Below, in pieces: positions 44,864 through 54,904 of a stretch of 64,000 bases of DNA. The notes under the pieces were generated by a model, which was not told where the DNA came from, ran no database searches, and saw only the letters and a program-made list of their open reading frames with translations. Each line of letters opens with the position of its first letter. Positions within the stretch are counted from its first letter, which is position 1. The position numbers and the translations under genes were made by a program. Origin of the DNA: Serratia marcescens (GTDB taxonomy: Bacteria; Pseudomonadota; Gammaproteobacteria; Enterobacterales; Enterobacteriaceae); the NCBI RefSeq assembly GCF_029846115.1, contig NZ_JARVZZ010000001.1, positions 2,604,001 to 2,668,000 of the forward strand, in the 5' to 3' direction.

Positions 44864-45637
44864 ATGAAGCACATTACTCTGATTATTACCGTGGTGCTGT
44901 CGATGTTTGTGATGCAGGGATGCAAGCAAGGTAGGGATCTACAACCACAAGATTACTTTGAAGGAAAGCAGCTGGACATCGCCAACATCATCTACGAGGG
45001 TGACAGGCAAAAGCTGGATAAGGTTTTACCGACGGTAAGCAAAGAAACGTTAAATCGACCGGCCAAGGCGGAGATGACGTTATTATTCTGGGCGATAAAT
45101 AACGCTATCTTTGACAAGAACACGCCAGAGCGGCTCAAGATCATTACGGATTTGGTTAAGGCAGGGGTGGATCCATTACAACCTCAACCCAACACGCCAG
45201 GTAGCCCCGCTGAGTTTGTTATGAAGGCGGATAAAGGCATCTGGATACAGGCTATGTTAGAGGGCGGACTTTCTCCAAATGCTAGGGATAAGGTTCATAA
45301 TCAACCCATTATATTTAATAGCATCTTTGCGAAAAACACAGAAACATTAGAGGTCATGTTGGAGCATGGTGCTGATATAAATATAAGAAATTCACTGGGT
45401 GATACGTTGCTCATCGATGCTTTAGACTATCACTCCTATGACCACGTCATTCTTCTTTTAGAAAAAGGTGCCGATAGCGATATAAGAGGCAACTCGGGTT
45501 GGACGATGGGCAATCAACTGCAACGGCTGATTAATAGGAGTCAGGACGGCAGTGAGGCGAAAGCGTCTCTTGAGCGCATCAGAGACGAGCTAATTAAGCG
45601 TGGCGGGAAATGGCCACCTGCTCCTGTCAGTCAATAA
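44864..45637 (+). CDS. Ankyrin-like lipoprotein, probable immunity protein 2 (paralogue)
   Basis: The 257-residue precursor is a duplicate of the gene before it. Lipobox VMQGC (Cys20) and residues up to about 105 are nearly identical, but the C-terminal ankyrin-like repeats differ (LEHGADINIRNSLGD, LLEKGADSDIRG) and the protein is slightly longer. It starts at the ATG at 44864, 51 bases after the first copy. Two immunity proteins after one toxin suggest protection against variant effectors. The GC content is well below the flanking genes. Confidence 0.75.
   Translation: MKHITLIITVVLSMFVMQGCKQGRDLQPQDYFEGKQLDIANIIYEGDRQKLDKVLPTVSKETLNRPAKAEMTLLFWAINNAIFDKNTPERLKIITDLVKAGVDPLQPQPNTPGSPAEFVMKADKGIWIQAMLEGGLSPNARDKVHNQPIIFNSIFAKNTETLEVMLEHGADINIRNSLGDTLLIDALDYHSYDHVILLLEKGADSDIRGNSGWTMGNQLQRLINRSQDGSEAKASLERIRDELIKRGGKWPPAPVSQ
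44936..45175 (+). repeat. Duplicated immunity-gene block, copy 2
   Basis: This is the counterpart of 44141-44380, with about 97 percent identity by direct base comparison. The near identity implies a recent duplication or ongoing gene conversion. Confidence 0.9.
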
Positions 45638-45686
45638 GCCGTCTCGCTGTATTACCAGAAAATGGGCACATGTTGTAAAGGTGTTC

Positions 45687-46583
45687 TTACCGCAGAGGCA
45701 TTGTCCACAGACGGTCGAGTTGCGAAAGTTTGCTTGGGTTGCGCACGATAAATACCTGAGCCAGTCGGCCTTCGGCATTCAAGCTGAGACTGACAGACGC
45801 CGTAATACGGCCTTGTTCGGATAGCAAGGCGCCTGGCACGCCATTGATGAGCGCGTGTTGCCAGACATAGGTTTGCCAAAACATTGGCAATTTACCGCCG
45901 ATAAACTCGAGCACGTCACGTTTGCCGATGAGTTCAGCCAGGTTGGCGGGCACTTTACCGCCGCCGTCCGCACTGAGCTTAACGTCTTCGGACAACAGGG
46001 TCGAAAGGGGTTCGATATCTGCCGTTTCCACCGCCGTTTTGAAAGCGATAAGCAACGCCTCCTGCCGCTCTGTGGGCTGGGTTTTACGCTCCTCTGGGCG
46101 GCCAACTTTTTCGCGCGCGCGTGACACCAGTTTACGACACGCCGTTTCTTCCCCACCTAATGTCATGGCGAGATCCGCGTAGGGCAAGTCAAAGATGTCA
46201 TGCAGCAAATAGGCTGCGCGCTCGCGGGGAGTGAGTCTTTCGAGCAACAGCATAAAGGCCGTCGACAGCGACGATGCGAGTTCCAACGTCTGCTCGGGCG
46301 TTTTGGCTACGGCGGTTTGAATGGGTTCTGGTAGCCAAATACCGACATAATCGACGCGAGCCTGCTGCGCGGCGCGCAGCAGGTCAAGACAACGACGAGT
46401 GCAGACGGTGGTCAGCCAGGCCGCAGGATTCAGAATGCTGTGGCGATCCGCATGTAACCATTTGATATAGGTATCTTGCACGGCATCTTCCGCATCGGCC
46501 AGAGAACCTAAAATACGATAGGCGAGGCCGATCAGAAACGGTCTTCTCGATTCGAACAGTGCTGCATACTTGTCGTTTTTCAT
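45687..46583 (-). CDS. ECF41-type RNA polymerase sigma factor with SnoaL-like tail
   Basis: The 298-residue protein has sigma-70 region 2 (about 10-75) and region 4 (about 110-165), plus a C-terminal SnoaL-like extension. The three ECF41 signatures are present: WLPEP at 83-87, DGGGK at 206-210 and NPSKL at 282-286. In ECF41 proteins the tail controls activity and no anti-sigma factor is needed. The gene is just downstream of a carboxymuconolactone decarboxylase gene, the usual partner and target. A matching promoter lies upstream of the pair. Confidence 0.92.
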   Translation of the reverse strand: MKNDKYAALFESRRPFLIGLAYRILGSLADAEDAVQDTYIKWLHADRHSILNPAAWLTTVCTRRCLDLLRAAQQARVDYVGIWLPEPIQTAVAKTPEQTLELASSLSTAFMLLLERLTPRERAAYLLHDIFDLPYADLAMTLGGEETACRKLVSRAREKVGRPEERKTQPTERQEALLIAFKTAVETADIEPLSTLLSEDVKLSADGGGKVPANLAELIGKRDVLEFIGGKLPMFWQTYVWQHALINGVPGALLSEQGRITASVSLSLNAEGRLAQVFIVRNPSKLSQLDRLWTMPLR

Positions 46584-46584
46584 A

Positions 46585-47025
46585 TTAGTGGCCGGAAATA
46601 TGAATTCTATTCCACAGATTTATCATAGTGATATTTGCGGTTAGCGCGCTGATTTCTTCCTCGGAATAGTACGCGCGCAATGCCGCGCGCAGTGGGCCAT
46701 ACTCGGTATGGCGTTCAAGCCGCGTTAACGCTTCTGTCCAGGCAAATGCGGCGCGCTCGCGAGGCGTGAAATCATCAACGTGTTCCCATACCACCAGCCT
46801 GTCCAGACGTGCGTTGGTTTCACCGTCTTCGCGCGCTTCTTTGGTATGCATCTCGACACAGTAACCGCAGCCATTGATTTGCGAAGCACGCAGGAGGACG
46901 AGATGGTAGATCTTGCGCTCCAGATTGTGCACATCGATAGCGCCATGCACTTTCAGCAGCGCGGAAAAAACGTTGGCAATGGTTTGCGCATGATTGACAG
47001 GGTCGGTATTCACTAACGTAGTCAT
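46585..47025 (-). CDS. Carboxymuconolactone decarboxylase / AhpD-like protein
   Basis: The 146-residue protein has the AhpD-type active site CGYC-x3-H (Cys53, Cys56, His60) inside RASQINGCGYCVEMHT. Such proteins are small peroxidase-like disulfide enzymes or gamma-carboxymuconolactone decarboxylases. The adjacent ECF41 sigma gene starts right after its stop, and in that family such a protein is the main controlled gene. The ATG at 47025 follows GAGGAG. Role in oxidative or aromatic stress is inferred. Confidence 0.87.
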   Translation of the reverse strand: MTTLVNTDPVNHAQTIANVFSALLKVHGAIDVHNLERKIYHLVLLRASQINGCGYCVEMHTKEAREDGETNARLDRLVVWEHVDDFTPRERAAFAWTEALTRLERHTEYGPLRAALRAYYSEEEISALTANITMINLWNRIHISGH

Positions 47026-47061
47026 AAGAACTCCTCATTTATCGGGTTGACACATATAGAT

Positions 47062-47088
47062 GACGAATGAGAAGAGGGATGTGTGACC
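47062..47088 (-). promoter_or_regulatory. ECF41-type promoter of the decarboxylase-sigma operon
   Basis: On the minus strand GGTCACA (47082-47088) is followed after exactly 16 bases by CGTC (47062-47065). The published ECF41 promoter is TGTCACA-N16-CGTC, so this is a one-mismatch match with correct spacing. It lies about 37 bases before the start codon and predicts autoregulation. Confidence 0.78.
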
Positions 47089-47153
47089 GAACCACTGCAA
47101 AAATGTGCATTTTGGGGCCGTGGGCCGTTGATGTAATACGTTTTTCAGGCAAC

Positions 47154-47196
47154 AAAAAACCCGATAATCTTGAACCTAAAAGGCGGGATTATCGGG
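47154..47196 (-). terminator. ybjL terminator
   Basis: On the minus strand CCCGATAATC (47187-47196) pairs with GATTATCGGG (47160-47169), then TTTTTT. It lies about 130 bases after the ybjL stop. Confidence 0.8.
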
Positions 47197-47325
47197 CTCC
47201 ACAAAATGGGGACATCAAAGAAAAGCAGTGGCACTAATTCAGACTGCGGCCCCCAACGAAAGTTCTGGTCAGCGACAAAAAAATCAAAATATTTTTATCG
47301 CCGATCCATCTCTCCCGCTAATCGA

Positions 47326-49014
47326 TCAGCCGAGTATGCCCGGCCATAGCACCACGATGAGTGAACCCGCCAGCGTTAACAGCACGTTAGCGATGGCGTA
47401 GGTGCCGGCATAGCCCAGCGCCGGGATATTGCTGCGTGCGGTGTCACTGATGATTTCCATCGCCGGCGCACAGGTGCGGGCGCCCATAATCGCACCGAAC
47501 AGCAGGGCGCGGTTCATGCGCAGCACGTAGGCGCCGAACAGGAAGCAGATAACCACCGGCACCAGGCTGACGATCAGCCCGGCAATCAGCATCTGGCCGC
47601 CGACCGCGCCCAGGCTGTGGCCGATGCCGGCGCCGGCGCTCAGGCCCACGCCCGCCATAAACACCATCAGGCCGAACTCTTTCACCATGTTCAGCGCGCC
47701 CTGCGGAATATAGCCGAAGGTCGGGTGGTTGGCACGCAGGAAGCCGAGCATGATACCGGACATCAGCAGGCCGGCGGCGTTGCCGATGCCGAACGAGAAG
47801 TTACTGAACTGAATGGTGATCTGGCCGATCAGCAGGCCGATGATGAAGAAGGCGCAGAACGCCAGCAGGTCGGTCACCTGGCTGTGGATGGAGATAAAGC
47901 CAATCTTCTCCGCTACGCTCTTCACCCGGCGCGCGTCGCCGCTCACCTGCAGCACGTCGCCTTTGTTGAGCACGATGCTGTCGTCGATCGGCATTTCGAT
48001 CTGGCTGCGGATCACGCGGTTGAGGAAGCAGCCGTGGTCGGTCAGCTTTAGCTGGCTCAGGCGCTTGTTCACCGCGTTGCTGTTCTTCACCACGATCTCT
48101 TCGGTCACGATGCGCATGTCGAGCAGATCGCGATCGAACACTTCCTTGCCGTTGCGGAAGCTCGGGTCCAGACGCGCGTGGGCGTCCGGGTAGCCGACCA
48201 GCGAGATCTCGTCGCCCACCTGCAGCACCGCGTCACCGTCCGGGTTGGCCAGAATGCCGTTGCGGCGGATGCGTTCGATGTAACAGCCGGTCTGGCGGTA
48301 GATGCCCAGTTCACGCAGGTTCTTGCCGTCGGCCCAGGCCACCAGCTCGGGGCCGACGCGGTAGGCGCGGATCACCGGCAGGTAGACCTTGCGCTGGCTG
48401 TCGGTGTCCAGGCCGCGTTCGCGGGCGATTTGCTGGGCTGAGGTGGACAGGTCCTGGTGTTGCAGCTTCGGCAGATAGCGCGCGCCGAAGATCAGGCTGA
48501 CCAGACCGATCAGGTAGGTGAGGGCGTAGCCGAGGCTCAGATGATCCTGCGCCGCCAGCAGCGCCGGGCCGTTGACGATGGTGTTGCGCAGCGTGTCGCC
48601 GGCACCCACCAGCACCGGCGTCGAAGTCATCGAGCCGGCCAGCATGCCGGCGGTCAGGCCGATGTCCCAGTGGAACAGTTTGCCGAGACCGATGGCGAGC
48701 ACCATCGCCGAGCCGACCATCACCAGCGCCAGCATCAGGTAGTTTTTGCCGTCGCGGAAGAAAATCGAGAAAAAGTTGGGCCCGGCCTCCACGCCGACGC
48801 AGAAAATAAACAGCATAAAGCCGAGATTCAGCGCCTCGGTGTTAATGGCGAAGTGTTGCTGGCCGAGCAGCAGCGAAACCACCAAAACGCCAATGGAATT
48901 ACCGAGTTGGACGGAGCCCAGACGGAGTTTACCGAGGCACAGCCCCAGTGCGAGTACCACGAACAGTAACAGAATGTAGTTACCGTTTAACAAACTAGCG
49001 ACGTTTATGTTCAC
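47326..49014 (-). CDS. ybjL: AspT/YidE-family putative transporter YbjL
   Basis: The 562-residue protein matches E. coli YbjL (561 residues). Two blocks of membrane helices flank two RCK_C (TrkA-C) regulatory domains near residues 205-370. The GAGDTLRN and [11 protein letters not shown] segments are typical of the aspartate:alanine exchanger family. The start is taken as the GTG at 49014, which gives the conserved [17 protein letters not shown]-terminus; I see no strong ribosome site. It is divergent from ybjM, as in E. coli. Substrate unknown. Confidence 0.88.
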   Translation of the reverse strand: MNINVASLLNGNYILLLFVVLALGLCLGKLRLGSVQLGNSIGVLVVSLLLGQQHFAINTEALNLGFMLFIFCVGVEAGPNFFSIFFRDGKNYLMLALVMVGSAMVLAIGLGKLFHWDIGLTAGMLAGSMTSTPVLVGAGDTLRNTIVNGPALLAAQDHLSLGYALTYLIGLVSLIFGARYLPKLQHQDLSTSAQQIARERGLDTDSQRKVYLPVIRAYRVGPELVAWADGKNLRELGIYRQTGCYIERIRRNGILANPDGDAVLQVGDEISLVGYPDAHARLDPSFRNGKEVFDRDLLDMRIVTEEIVVKNSNAVNKRLSQLKLTDHGCFLNRVIRSQIEMPIDDSIVLNKGDVLQVSGDARRVKSVAEKIGFISIHSQVTDLLAFCAFFIIGLLIGQITIQFSNFSFGIGNAAGLLMSGIMLGFLRANHPTFGYIPQGALNMVKEFGLMVFMAGVGLSAGAGIGHSLGAVGGQMLIAGLIVSLVPVVICFLFGAYVLRMNRALLFGAIMGARTCAPAMEIISDTARSNIPALGYAGTYAIANVLLTLAGSLIVVLWPGILG

Positions 49015-49307
49015 GGAGGATAACTTATTGTTTACCAGTAAGTGCTTGATATAGATAACTATAAGAGATAAATTCAGCCTTAAAACGACGTCATAAATCA
49101 CCACCAGCGTAAGGCGAAGCGAACCATCGTTCGGCGGCGTTCATTCTAGACGCTATGACCGATGACAGCCAGCACAGAAAGCTGATTTCCTGCGCCGCCG
49201 TGCGCATTTAACTCTCTTTTGACCAAGGAAAAAATTCGGTTCAGCGTCTCCGCGCGGGGGCCGGGCCGATTTCTATTGATGCAGTAATTGGGCGGGGGAG
49301 AATTCGC

Positions 49308-49697
49308 ATGACGAGTTATAGATATTGGCTGGGCATTCTCAGCTGTTTTCTGTTGTTCAGCCTGGTGTTTCTCGGCCAGCAAACCGGCCTGTTCGGCAGC
49401 ACGGATCATGAGCACCATGGCGAAACCGGCCTGCTGCTGTTTGTGATCCCCGGTGCGATAGCCAGCTATCTGTCGAGCCGCAAGCGGCTGCTTTGCCCGC
49501 TGCTCGGCGCGCTGTATGCGCTGCCGCTGTGCTTGCTGATCCGCCACTTCTGGCTGACGCCGTCCTCTTCGTTCTGGCAGGAGCTGGCGTACGCCACCAG
49601 CGCGGTGTTCTGGTGCGTGTTCGGCGCGATGCTGATGTTGTTCGCCCTCGGCCTGTTGCAGACGCTGCAGCAGCTGCACCGGCGGCAGCGGCAATAA
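49308..49697 (+). CDS. ybjM: Inner-membrane protein YbjM
   Basis: The 129-residue protein has about four hydrophobic helices (near 6-24, 45-62, 66-80, 95-120) and ends in a basic Gln/Arg tail. Size and position between ybjL and grxA match E. coli YbjM (125 residues), whose function is unknown. It is divergent from ybjL. Confidence 0.75.
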   Translation: MTSYRYWLGILSCFLLFSLVFLGQQTGLFGSTDHEHHGETGLLLFVIPGAIASYLSSRKRLLCPLLGALYALPLCLLIRHFWLTPSSSFWQELAYATSAVFWCVFGAMLMLFALGLLQTLQQLHRRQRQ

Positions 49698-49700
49698 AAA

Positions 49701-49722
49701 AAGGCGCGTTAAGCGCCTTTTT
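49701..49722. terminator. Terminator shared by ybjM and grxA
   Basis: AAGGCGC (49701-49707) pairs with GCGCCTT (49713-49719) with As before and Ts after, so it can stop transcription from both sides. It lies between the convergent genes ybjM and grxA. Confidence 0.88.
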
Positions 49723-49739
49723 ATCTTTTTTTCAAAAGC

Positions 49740-50003
49740 TTACTGGAACAGGTTCAGGTGTTCTTTAGCGTAAGCTTCGAAATCGGTGCAACCGCCGATG
49801 TGCTTCTCATCCAGGAAGATCTGCGGCACGGTTTCAACCGGTTTGCCGACGGTTTTTTCCAGATCGGCCTTGGTGATGCCTTCCGCGTGGATGTCAACGT
49901 AACGGAAGTTGAAATCGTCGCGTTCTTCAGTCAGTTTTTCCGCCAGTTCTTTAGCGCGGACACAATAAGGACAGCCAGGACGCCCGAAGATTACTGCAAA
50001 CAT
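49740..50003 (-). CDS. grxA: Glutaredoxin 1
   Basis: The 87-residue protein has the dithiol active site CPYC at residues 11-14 and the glutathione-binding TVPQIF-type region (ETVPQIFLDEKHIGGCTDFEAYA). It reduces disulfides with glutathione, for example in ribonucleotide reductase and OxyR. E. coli GrxA has 85 residues. The ATG at 50003 follows AAGGAG. Convergent with ybjM and divergent from ybjC, as in E. coli. Confidence 0.95.
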   Translation of the reverse strand: MFAVIFGRPGCPYCVRAKELAEKLTEERDDFNFRYVDIHAEGITKADLEKTVGKPVETVPQIFLDEKHIGGCTDFEAYAKEHLNLFQ

Positions 50004-50233
50004 GCAACGCTCCTTAATTGGATTTTCAATAAATTGTTCGCTACCGCAACGACATCCCGTCACCGAAAAAGTCATTACCTGCGTCAGATGGCGCCTACTA
50101 TGCCCGTTGAGGCGGTGAAAAAAAAGCAGGAATTACCTGTTAATCTGATTCATGTAACCAATTAGTCGGCCGGGGCTGTCGCCGCCGATGGGAATTCACT
50201 ACACTGGGGGCAGACCTTCTGGAGAAGAAAAAT

Positions 50234-50536
50234 ATGCGTTCATTCGGTGACTTACCGCGCCCGGTGCTGGTGTTGGAAGGGCTGGGCATCGTGATGCTGG
50301 TGTTGGCCTACCTCAGCATTCACGGCCACCTGCAGCTGCCGGGCTGGCTGGCGTCGCAGCAGGCGGCGGTCGGCATGATTTTCCTCGGCGTGGCGCTGAT
50401 GGTGCCGGCGGCGGCATTTCTGGTGTGGCGCGTGGTGCAGGGCTTCGGGCCGCTGATGCGCGGCGGGTTGCCGCCGGAAAACGATCGCCGCAAACCGCAA
50501 TCGAAAGATAATCAGGACAGCGATCCGCGCGCCTGA
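50234..50536 (+). CDS. ybjC: Inner-membrane protein YbjC (DUF1418)
   Basis: The 100-residue protein has two hydrophobic helices (about 13-29 and 43-63) and a polar basic tail, as in E. coli YbjC (95 residues). It follows grxA on the opposite strand. In E. coli nfsA comes next, but here rimK follows after only 54 bases, so nfsA is absent from this spot. Function unknown. Confidence 0.8.
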   Translation: MRSFGDLPRPVLVLEGLGIVMLVLAYLSIHGHLQLPGWLASQQAAVGMIFLGVALMVPAAAFLVWRVVQGFGPLMRGGLPPENDRRKPQSKDNQDSDPRA

Positions 50537-50590
50537 GCGCCGCGGCCGCTAACCCGCCTGCCGGGCAGGCGTTGGCTTTTGGGGTGACGA

Positions 50591-51493
<903 letters not shown>

Positions 51494-51629
51494 CGGGGCG
51501 GGCGGTGCGCTTTTCCCGCCGAGCAATATCTTAATTAGTGAATTAAGCCGCATTGATCGTGGCGTATCGGGTGAATATTCCGTAAGCTATGCGCCTTTTC
51601 GCGTATTGAATATTGTGAGGCTGGTTATT

Positions 51630-52109
51630 ATGGATTCACTCATTGTCCCCGATTTGGCGCTGTTGCGGCGCTGGCTGGATCAGTCGGGCATTTCTTTCTT
51701 TGAGTGCGATTCCTGCCAGGCGCTGCACCTGCCGCACATGCAGAACTTCGACGGCGTGTTCGACGCCAAGATAGATCTGGTGGACAACGTCATCCTGTTC
51801 TCCGCGCTGGCCGAGGTGAAGCCGACCGCGCTGATCCCGCTGGTGGCGGACCTGAGCCAAATCAACGCCAGTTCGCTGACCATCAAGGCGTTTGTCGATA
51901 TTCAGGACGACAACCTGCCGAAGCTGATCGTCTGCCAGTCGCTGAGCGTGGCGGTCGGCATCACCTACGAGCAGTTCACCCACTTCATGCAGCAGGGCGA
52001 AGAACAGATCTCGATGGTGATCCTCGAGGCGCGGGCGAACGATCTGCTGTTTATGGGTGACGAAGAAGAGATCCCCGCTGGCGCCGCGCGTCAGCCGATG
52101 CTGCACTGA
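51630..52109 (+). CDS. ybjN: YbjN family protein
   Basis: The 159-residue protein matches YbjN of E. coli (158 residues), a type III secretion chaperone-fold protein linked to motility, exopolysaccharide and stress responses when overexpressed. The N-terminal ISFFECDSCQALHLPHMQ segment and the acidic C-terminus are typical. The ATG at 51630 fits the family N-terminus (MDSLIVPDLALL). It follows rimK after 136 bases. Confidence 0.88.
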   Translation: MDSLIVPDLALLRRWLDQSGISFFECDSCQALHLPHMQNFDGVFDAKIDLVDNVILFSALAEVKPTALIPLVADLSQINASSLTIKAFVDIQDDNLPKLIVCQSLSVAVGITYEQFTHFMQQGEEQISMVILEARANDLLFMGDEEEIPAGAARQPMLH

Positions 52110-52125
52110 TCCTTGCCATACCTTA

Positions 52126-52152
52126 AGCATGCCGTCGCTCCGGCGGCATGCT
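52126..52152 (+). terminator. Hairpin after ybjN
   Basis: AGCATGCCG (52126-52134) pairs perfectly with CGGCATGCT (52144-52152). No strong T run follows, so termination is likely but not certain. Confidence 0.55.
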
Positions 52153-52514
52153 GCCGTTATTCCCCTCCGCAATAAAATATTCTGCACTTTGGCCTTTGCC
52201 GCCCGATCTTTCTCGCCTTTTGTGCCGTTAATGGCGTATCACATAGAGAAAACTGCATAAAAAATCGATAAAAGGCGTTTTTTACCCTGGGGGCTGGCGG
52301 GTTGCGATGGCAGCGGCTATGCTGCTGATTCTGCAAAGGGCTTGCGATTTCCCTTGTAACCACGCGAGCAGGGCAGTGCAAAAAGGCGCATGCAATCATA
52401 TGCATAGCCATTCATTTCGCGGTTGCAACGATTGCGCTCAATCAGGAAAGGTTTTGTATCGCTGCAGATACAAGTTCAATTCTATGATTTACCCTGTTTT
52501 GGAGGAAGTTACGG
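52153..52514. other. Gene-free leader region before potF
   Basis: The 362 bases have no convincing gene. The potF promoter should lie here. AT-rich segments occur around 52175-52280. I looked for a sigma-54 element and did not find a convincing one. A strong ribosome site GGAGGAAG lies just before potF. Confidence 0.5.
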
Positions 52515-53624
52515 ATGGTCACCCTACGTAAAAAGTGGTTATCGGGTGTGGTTGCCGGTCTGTTGATGGCCGCGTCCGTCACGGCGTCAGCCGAAGAGAA
52601 AACGCTGCACGTGTATAACTGGTCCGACTATATCGCGCCGGATACCCTGGCCAAATTCCAGAAAGAAACCGGCATCAAAGTGGTGTACGACGTCTTTGAC
52701 TCCAACGAAGTGCTGGAAGGCAAACTGATGGCGGGCAGCACCGGTTACGATTTGGTGGTTCCTTCATCCAACTTCCTCGAGCGTCAGTCGCAGGCCGGCA
52801 TCTTCGAGCCGCTCGACAAAAGCAAAATGCCCAACTACAAGAATCTCGATCCTGAGATGCTGAAGCTGGTGGCGCATAATGACAAAGACAACAAATACGG
52901 CATCCCTTACCTGATGGTGACCACCGGCATCGGCTACAATGTCGACAAGGTGAAGGCGGCATTGGGCAAAGACGCGCCGGTCGACAGCTGGGATCTGATC
53001 CTCAAGCCGGAAAACCTCGAGAAGCTGAAAAGCTGCGGCGTCTCCTTCCTCGATGCGCCGAGCGAGGTTTACGCTACCGTGCTGCACTACCTGGGCAAGG
53101 ATCCCAACAGCACCAATGCGGCGGACTATACCGGCGCGGCCAACGATTTGCTGCTGAAGCTGCGGCCAAACATTCGTTACTTCCACTCTTCCCAGTACAT
53201 CAACGATCTGGCTAACGGCGATATCTGCGTGGCGATCGGTTGGTCCGGCGACGTGATGCAGGCGGCCAACCGCGCCAAAGAGGCGAAGAACGGCGTGAAC
53301 GTGGCCTATGCGATCCCGAAAGAAGGGGCACTGACCTACTTCGACATGTTCGCCATGCCGGCGGACGCCAAGAACAAAGACGCCGCGTACCAGTTCCTGA
53401 ACTTCCTGATGAAACCTGACGTGATGGCGGGCATCAGCAACTATGTCTATTACGCCAATGCGGTGAAGGATTCCACGCCGCTGGTGAACGCCGAGGTGCG
53501 CGATAACCCGAACGTCTATCCGCCGGCCGATCTGCGCGCCAAGCTGTTCACGCTCAACGTGCAGTCGCCGAAGCTGGACCGTGTCATTACCCGCGCATGG
53601 ACTAAAGTTAAAAGCGGGAAGTGA
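52515..53624 (+). CDS. potF: Putrescine-binding periplasmic protein PotF
   Basis: The 369-residue precursor has a signal peptide ending near residue 27 (VTASAEE). The mature type II binding protein starts KTLHVYNWSDYIAPDT and carries typical putrescine-pocket residues such as the Trp-Ser-Asp run, GIPYLMVTTGIGYN and SSQYINDLANGDICVAIGWSGD. E. coli PotF has 370 residues. It delivers putrescine to the PotGHI transporter. It is first in the operon potFGHI. Confidence 0.95.
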   Translation: MVTLRKKWLSGVVAGLLMAASVTASAEEKTLHVYNWSDYIAPDTLAKFQKETGIKVVYDVFDSNEVLEGKLMAGSTGYDLVVPSSNFLERQSQAGIFEPLDKSKMPNYKNLDPEMLKLVAHNDKDNKYGIPYLMVTTGIGYNVDKVKAALGKDAPVDSWDLILKPENLEKLKSCGVSFLDAPSEVYATVLHYLGKDPNSTNAADYTGAANDLLLKLRPNIRYFHSSQYINDLANGDICVAIGWSGDVMQAANRAKEAKNGVNVAYAIPKEGALTYFDMFAMPADAKNKDAAYQFLNFLMKPDVMAGISNYVYYANAVKDSTPLVNAEVRDNPNVYPPADLRAKLFTLNVQSPKLDRVITRAWTKVKSGK

Positions 53625-53625
53625 T

Positions 53626-53647
53626 GATGGGGGGATAGCCCCCCATC
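53626..53647 (+). terminator. Hairpin in the potF-potG gap
   Basis: GATGGGGGG (53626-53634) pairs with CCCCCCATC (53639-53647). No T run follows, so it probably protects the potF mRNA end and lowers expression of potGHI relative to the binding protein. Confidence 0.6.
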
Positions 53648-53746
53648 GTCGGTAAACCGGCAGGCGGCGATCCCCGCCTGCATTGCCGTTTTGGGCCACG
53701 GCGCTCGCCGTGGTTTTGTGCCGCTTTACGCCGGAGAGCACCCCGA

Positions 53747-54880
53747 TTGAACGACGCCATCCCTCGTCCTCAAGCCAAGTCGCAGAAGGTTTTCACCCCT
53801 CTGCTGGAAATTCGTAACCTCACTAAAACCTTCGACGGGCAGAATGCGGTTGAAGACGTCAGCCTTACCATCTACAAGGGCGAGATCTTTGCGCTGCTTG
53901 GCCCGTCCGGCTGCGGCAAGTCCACCTTGCTGCGCATGCTGGCCGGCTTCGAGCAGCCTTCGGAAGGGCAGATCGTGCTCGATGGGCAGGATATGTCGCA
54001 CGTGCCGCCGTACCAGCGGCCGATCAACATGATGTTTCAGTCTTACGCGCTGTTCCCGCACATGACGGTAGAGCAGAATATCGCCTTCGGCCTGAAGCAG
54101 GACAAAATGCCGCGGGCGGAAATCGCCGAACGGGTGGCGGAAATGCTGGCGCTGGTGCACATGCAAGAGTATGCCAAGCGCAAGCCGCACCAGCTTTCCG
54201 GCGGCCAGCGGCAGCGGGTGGCGCTGGCGCGCAGCCTGGCCAAGCGGCCCAAACTGCTGCTGCTGGATGAGCCGATGGGCGCGCTGGACAAGAAGCTGCG
54301 CGATCGCATGCAGTTGGAAGTGACCGACATTCTCGAGCGCGTCGGCGTGACCTGCGTGATGGTGACGCACGATCAGGAAGAGGCGATGACCATGGCGGGG
54401 CGCATCGCCATCATGAACCGCGGTAAATTCGTGCAGATCGGCGAGCCGGAAGAGATCTACGAGCACCCGAACAGCCGCTTCAGCGCCGAATTTATCGGCT
54501 CGGTCAACGTCTTCGACTGCGTATTGCAGGAGCGGCACGACGACGCGCTGATCCTGCAAAGCCCCGGATTGCGCCATGCGATCAAGGTCGATCCGGACGC
54601 CTCGGTGGTGGACGGCGTGCCGATCCAGGTGGCGCTGCGGCCGGAAAAGATCCTGTTGTGCGAACAGGTGCCGGAAGACGGCTGCAACTTCGCGGTGGGG
54701 GAAGTGGCGCACATTGCCTACCTGGGCGATTTGTCCATCTATCACGTGAAGCTGCACAGCGGGCAGATTATCAGCGCCCAGCTGCAAAACGGCCACCGTT
54801 TCCGCAAGGGGATGCCCACCTGGGGCGATGAAGTGCGTCTGTGTTGGGAAACCGACAGCTGCGTCGTGTTGACGGTGTAG
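53747..54880 (+). CDS. potG: Putrescine ABC transporter ATPase PotG
   Basis: The 377-residue ATPase has Walker A GPSGCGKS (residues 50-57), the Q-loop, the [15 protein letters not shown] signature, Walker [13 protein letters not shown] and a C-terminal TOBE domain. It powers putrescine import. I accept the TTG at 53747 as start because GGAGAG lies upstream and the product begins exactly like E. coli PotG ([10 protein letters not shown]). It follows potF after 122 bases that hold a hairpin. Confidence 0.94.
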   Translation: MNDAIPRPQAKSQKVFTPLLEIRNLTKTFDGQNAVEDVSLTIYKGEIFALLGPSGCGKSTLLRMLAGFEQPSEGQIVLDGQDMSHVPPYQRPINMMFQSYALFPHMTVEQNIAFGLKQDKMPRAEIAERVAEMLALVHMQEYAKRKPHQLSGGQRQRVALARSLAKRPKLLLLDEPMGALDKKLRDRMQLEVTDILERVGVTCVMVTHDQEEAMTMAGRIAIMNRGKFVQIGEPEEIYEHPNSRFSAEFIGSVNVFDCVLQERHDDALILQSPGLRHAIKVDPDASVVDGVPIQVALRPEKILLCEQVPEDGCNFAVGEVAHIAYLGDLSIYHVKLHSGQIISAQLQNGHRFRKGMPTWGDEVRLCWETDSCVVLTV

Positions 54881-54904
54881 TGGAGCCGGTGAGGAGTAAC
54901 CCGT

